NCBI GenBank assembly: GCA_035460965.1
Contig: DATHWB010000340.1
Coordinates: 1-7,479 of the forward strand
Length of the DNA: 7,479 bases
Direction: 5' to 3'
From: DATHWB01 sp035460965
Lineage (GTDB): Bacteria; Actinomycetota; Acidimicrobiia; Spongiisociales; ZC4RG35
The notes below the pieces were generated by a model that worked only from the letters and a program-made list of their open reading frames with translations, was not told the origin of the DNA and did no database searches. Of this stretch, positions 6,020 through 7,479 are shown in pieces. How positions within the stretch are numbered: the first letter of the stretch is position 1; each line of letters starts with the position of its first letter. A program made the translations under genes and the position numbers.

Positions 6020-6330
6020 TGGTCTCTACGGAGCCGTCGCAGCTCTTCCTTGTCGGCGCGCCGCATCCGTCGTTTCCTGCGCACCAGGCCCCCGAGGATC
6101 TCGTCGAGGAGCACGGTCACCGCCACCACGAGGATGATGATCATCGAGAGCGGGTACTCGCCCTCCCATCCGAGGAATCTAAGTGACACGTCCTGTACGT
6201 TCTGGACCACGAAGACGACGAGCAAGACCACCAGGATGAGGAACGCCGCCAGGCCCCACGGGGCACCCGGACGCCCGGCGATCTCGTCGACGGTCTCGGA
6301 TGGAACCTCGTCACGTTGTTCGTCGGCCAT
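6016..6330 (-). CDS. LapA-domain small membrane protein (formerly DUF1049)
   Basis: The 104-residue protein has an acidic N-terminal tail, a first membrane helix at about 25-43 (WGLAAFLILVVLLVVFVVQN), then the signature QNVQDVSLRFLGWEGEYPLS. A second helix at about 61-81 and a strongly basic tail (RRKRRMRRADKEELRRLRR) follow. This two-helix layout with Q-N-x-x-x-V-x-x-x-F-L-x-W between the helices is that of the LapA domain. In Proteobacteria LapA works with LapB in lipopolysaccharide assembly; in Gram-positive high-GC bacteria the role of such proteins is unclear, so the name is a domain label only. The basic tail predicts a cytoplasmic C-terminus. The ATG at 6330 has no good ribosome binding site but has TAGTAT 6 bases upstream, so it may be translated from a leaderless transcript. 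It overlaps the flavoenzyme start by 4 bases, implying co-translation. Confidence 0.85.
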   Translation of the reverse strand: MADEQRDEVPSETVDEIAGRPGAPWGLAAFLILVVLLVVFVVQNVQDVSLRFLGWEGEYPLSMIIILVVAVTVLLDEILGGLVRRKRRMRRADKEELRRLRRDH

Positions 6331-6336
6331 GACCCG

Positions 6337-6342
6337 ATACTA
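6337..6342 (-). promoter_or_regulatory. Candidate -10 element for a leaderless LapA-domain transcript
   Basis: Read on the minus strand, TAGTAT fits the actinobacterial TAnnnT -10 pattern and ends 6 bases before the ATG at 6330. That would put transcription start at or next to the A of the start codon. No Shine-Dalgarno precedes the ATG, which fits a leaderless mRNA. No clear -35 is seen, as is common in this group. Confidence 0.4.
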
Positions 6343-6368
6343 CGGAACTCGCCGCCCGACTGCCGGGC

Positions 6369-7479
6369 TCAACGGGCGTCGAACGTCCAAGCCGCCTTCG
6401 ACTCCCGGGCCGCTTCGACGTCGACACGGGAGAAGACGATCAGTCCGAGCACGAAGAACACGATGACCGAGAGGATGGCGGTCCGGCTCGACTCGCCCGA
6501 GCCACTGACCAGTCCGAAGATGAGCGGACCCCAGATGGCGGAGAACTTCGAGAACACCGAGTAGAACCCGTAGAACTCGGCCGAGGCCTCCTCGGGGATC
6601 ATCGATCCGTACAGGCTCCGGCTCAACGCCTGGATACCGCCCAGGACCACGCCGATGACGATGCCCAGGGACAGGAACGGCGCGGCCTCTCCTGCCGGGA
6701 GGCGGTAGGCGAGGACCGCCACCGCCACCCACACGACCAGGTTGATCTGGATGGCGCGCTTGATGTGGAGGCGTGCGGCCAGCCATCCGAACAGCAGCGC
6801 CCCGCCGAACGCCACGAACTGCACCACGAGGAACGTGAGGGCGATGATCGCCGTGTCGAGCCGCAGCGTTCCGGCGGCGTAGGCCGCGGACATGGTGATC
6901 GTGGTGTGGACGCCGTCGTTGTAGAGGATGTAGGCGAGCACGAACAGCATCAGTTGCGGGAACCGACGCAGCTTGGCGGCGGTGTCGAACATCCTGGCGA
7001 AGCCGATCCCGGCTATCCGGGAGTACCGACCGGTGAGGTCGACCGTGACGGGAGACCGCGAGGTGGCGATGCTGTAGACGGCGAAGATGAGGCATCCCAT
7101 CCAACCGAGCAGCACGCCGTTGAAGAGGAGTTCGCCGGCCCCGGCGGTGAGGAGCAGCAGCAGGGAGAGGACGCCTGCTGCGATTGCGAGCGTCAGGAAG
7201 GTCACTCCCCGCACCCACGACCGCGGGACGGTGACCGTCTCGGGGAGTTCGGAGGCCGTTCCGGTCTCCGGGAGTCGAGCGAGAGCGAAGCGGGTGAAAC
7301 CCGCCCACCAAAGTCCTGTGGCGGCGATGCCCACCCTCGCCGCCAGGGCTCCGTCCGGCGCAAGCTGGATCATGGCGATCACGACGCCCAGCCACAGGCC
7401 GCCGCCGATGTAGCCGATGGCGAATCCCTTCGAACTCACCTGGTCGATGGTGTCGGGGGTGGAGATGTCCGGCAGGAAC
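6369..7479 (-). CDS. UMF1-family (Atg22-like) MFS transporter, N-terminus beyond window, with extra helices in the central loop
   Basis: The frame runs off the right edge: FLPDISTPDTIDQVSSKG precedes the GTG at 7439, and this matches the family's FLPxI..P..RxxVSxxG segment before helix 5, so the GTG is internal and helices 1-4 lie outside. Visible family features are GFAIGYIGGGLWLG, YILYNDGVHTTI at helix 7, GGIQALSRSLYGSMIPEEASAEFYGFYSVFSKFSAIWGPL near helices 10-11, and a charged tail ending WTFDAR. Numbering from the GTG, about 80 residues (77-157) are inserted between helix 6 and helix 7. They carry two strongly hydrophobic segments (80-98 and 104-124). The paralogue at 575-1783 has only a short hydrophilic loop there. 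The transport substrate is unknown. The stop is 38 bases before the LapA-domain gene, so they could be co-transcribed, though a candidate promoter lies in the gap. Confidence 0.88.
   Translation of the reverse strand, partial: FLPDISTPDTIDQVSSKGFAIGYIGGGLWLGVVIAMIQLAPDGALAARVGIAATGLWWAGFTRFALARLPETGTASELPETVTVPRSWVRGVTFLTLAIAAGVLSLLLLLTAGAGELLFNGVLLGWMGCLIFAVYSIATSRSPVTVDLTGRYSRIAGIGFARMFDTAAKLRRFPQLMLFVLAYILYNDGVHTTITMSAAYAAGTLRLDTAIIALTFLVVQFVAFGGALLFGWLAARLHIKRAIQINLVVWVAVAVLAYRLPAGEAAPFLSLGIVIGVVLGGIQALSRSLYGSMIPEEASAEFYGFYSVFSKFSAIWGPLIFGLVSGSGESSRTAILSVIVFFVLGLIVFSRVDVEAARESKAAWTFDAR

Noticed and set aside
4016..6466. An 816-codon open frame on the + strand spanning four minus-strand genes
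   Set aside because: It is the antisense shadow of high-GC coding sequence. Its translation is low-complexity, has no recognisable domain, and mirrors the tandem repeat of the real gene; the minus-strand genes have clear families.

Overview
This is a high-GC window (strong G/C preference at third codon positions, so the antisense frames stay open for long stretches). The gene content, start-codon habits and Shine-Dalgarno use fit a high-GC actinobacterium, perhaps an uncultured Acidimicrobiia-type lineage. That placement is an inference; no rRNA or lineage marker is present. I see no tRNA or rRNA gene, CRISPR array, insertion sequence or phage gene, and no gap over 300 bases lacks a gene.

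Layout: the left edge (1-568, + strand) holds the C-terminal part of an ADP-ribosylglycohydrolase-like protein whose conserved metal-binding DTD motif is not recognisable. Everything else is on the minus strand. In transcription order, from the right edge: a UMF1-family MFS transporter cut by the window edge (7479-6369); a small two-helix LapA-domain membrane protein (6330-6016); an FAD-dependent CoA-disulfide reductase/NADH oxidase-type enzyme overlapping it by 4 bases (6019-4664); a small highly charged helical protein with an 18-residue tandem repeat (4599-4165), followed by a strong hairpin; then a second block of a class I (Ib-type) aspartate aminotransferase (4077-2899), a medium-chain dehydrogenase with an eroded catalytic zinc site (2850-1780), and a second, complete UMF1-family transporter (1783-575) that overlaps the dehydrogenase by 4 bases. 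The last transporter converges on the + strand gene with only 6 bases between stop codons.

How the genes may work together: the aminotransferase, dehydrogenase and transporter look like one co-transcribed metabolic unit (48-base gap, then 4-base overlap), consistent with handling and exporting or importing a small amino or keto compound. The LapA/redox-enzyme/repeat-protein block looks like an envelope and redox or stress unit. The two blocks are separated by a terminator-like hairpin. Both 4-base overlaps use a non-ATG start: TTGA for the flavoenzyme and CTGA for the transporter. The CTG start is unusual, and no ATG, GTG or TTG is available in that frame.

I did not find a clearly new multi-gene defence or mobile system. 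The most unusual points are the CTG start in a stop/start overlap, the two-helix insertion in the central loop of one UMF1 transporter but not its paralogue, the dehydrogenase lacking catalytic zinc ligands while keeping four structural-site cysteines, and the recently expanded 54-base in-frame tandem repeat.
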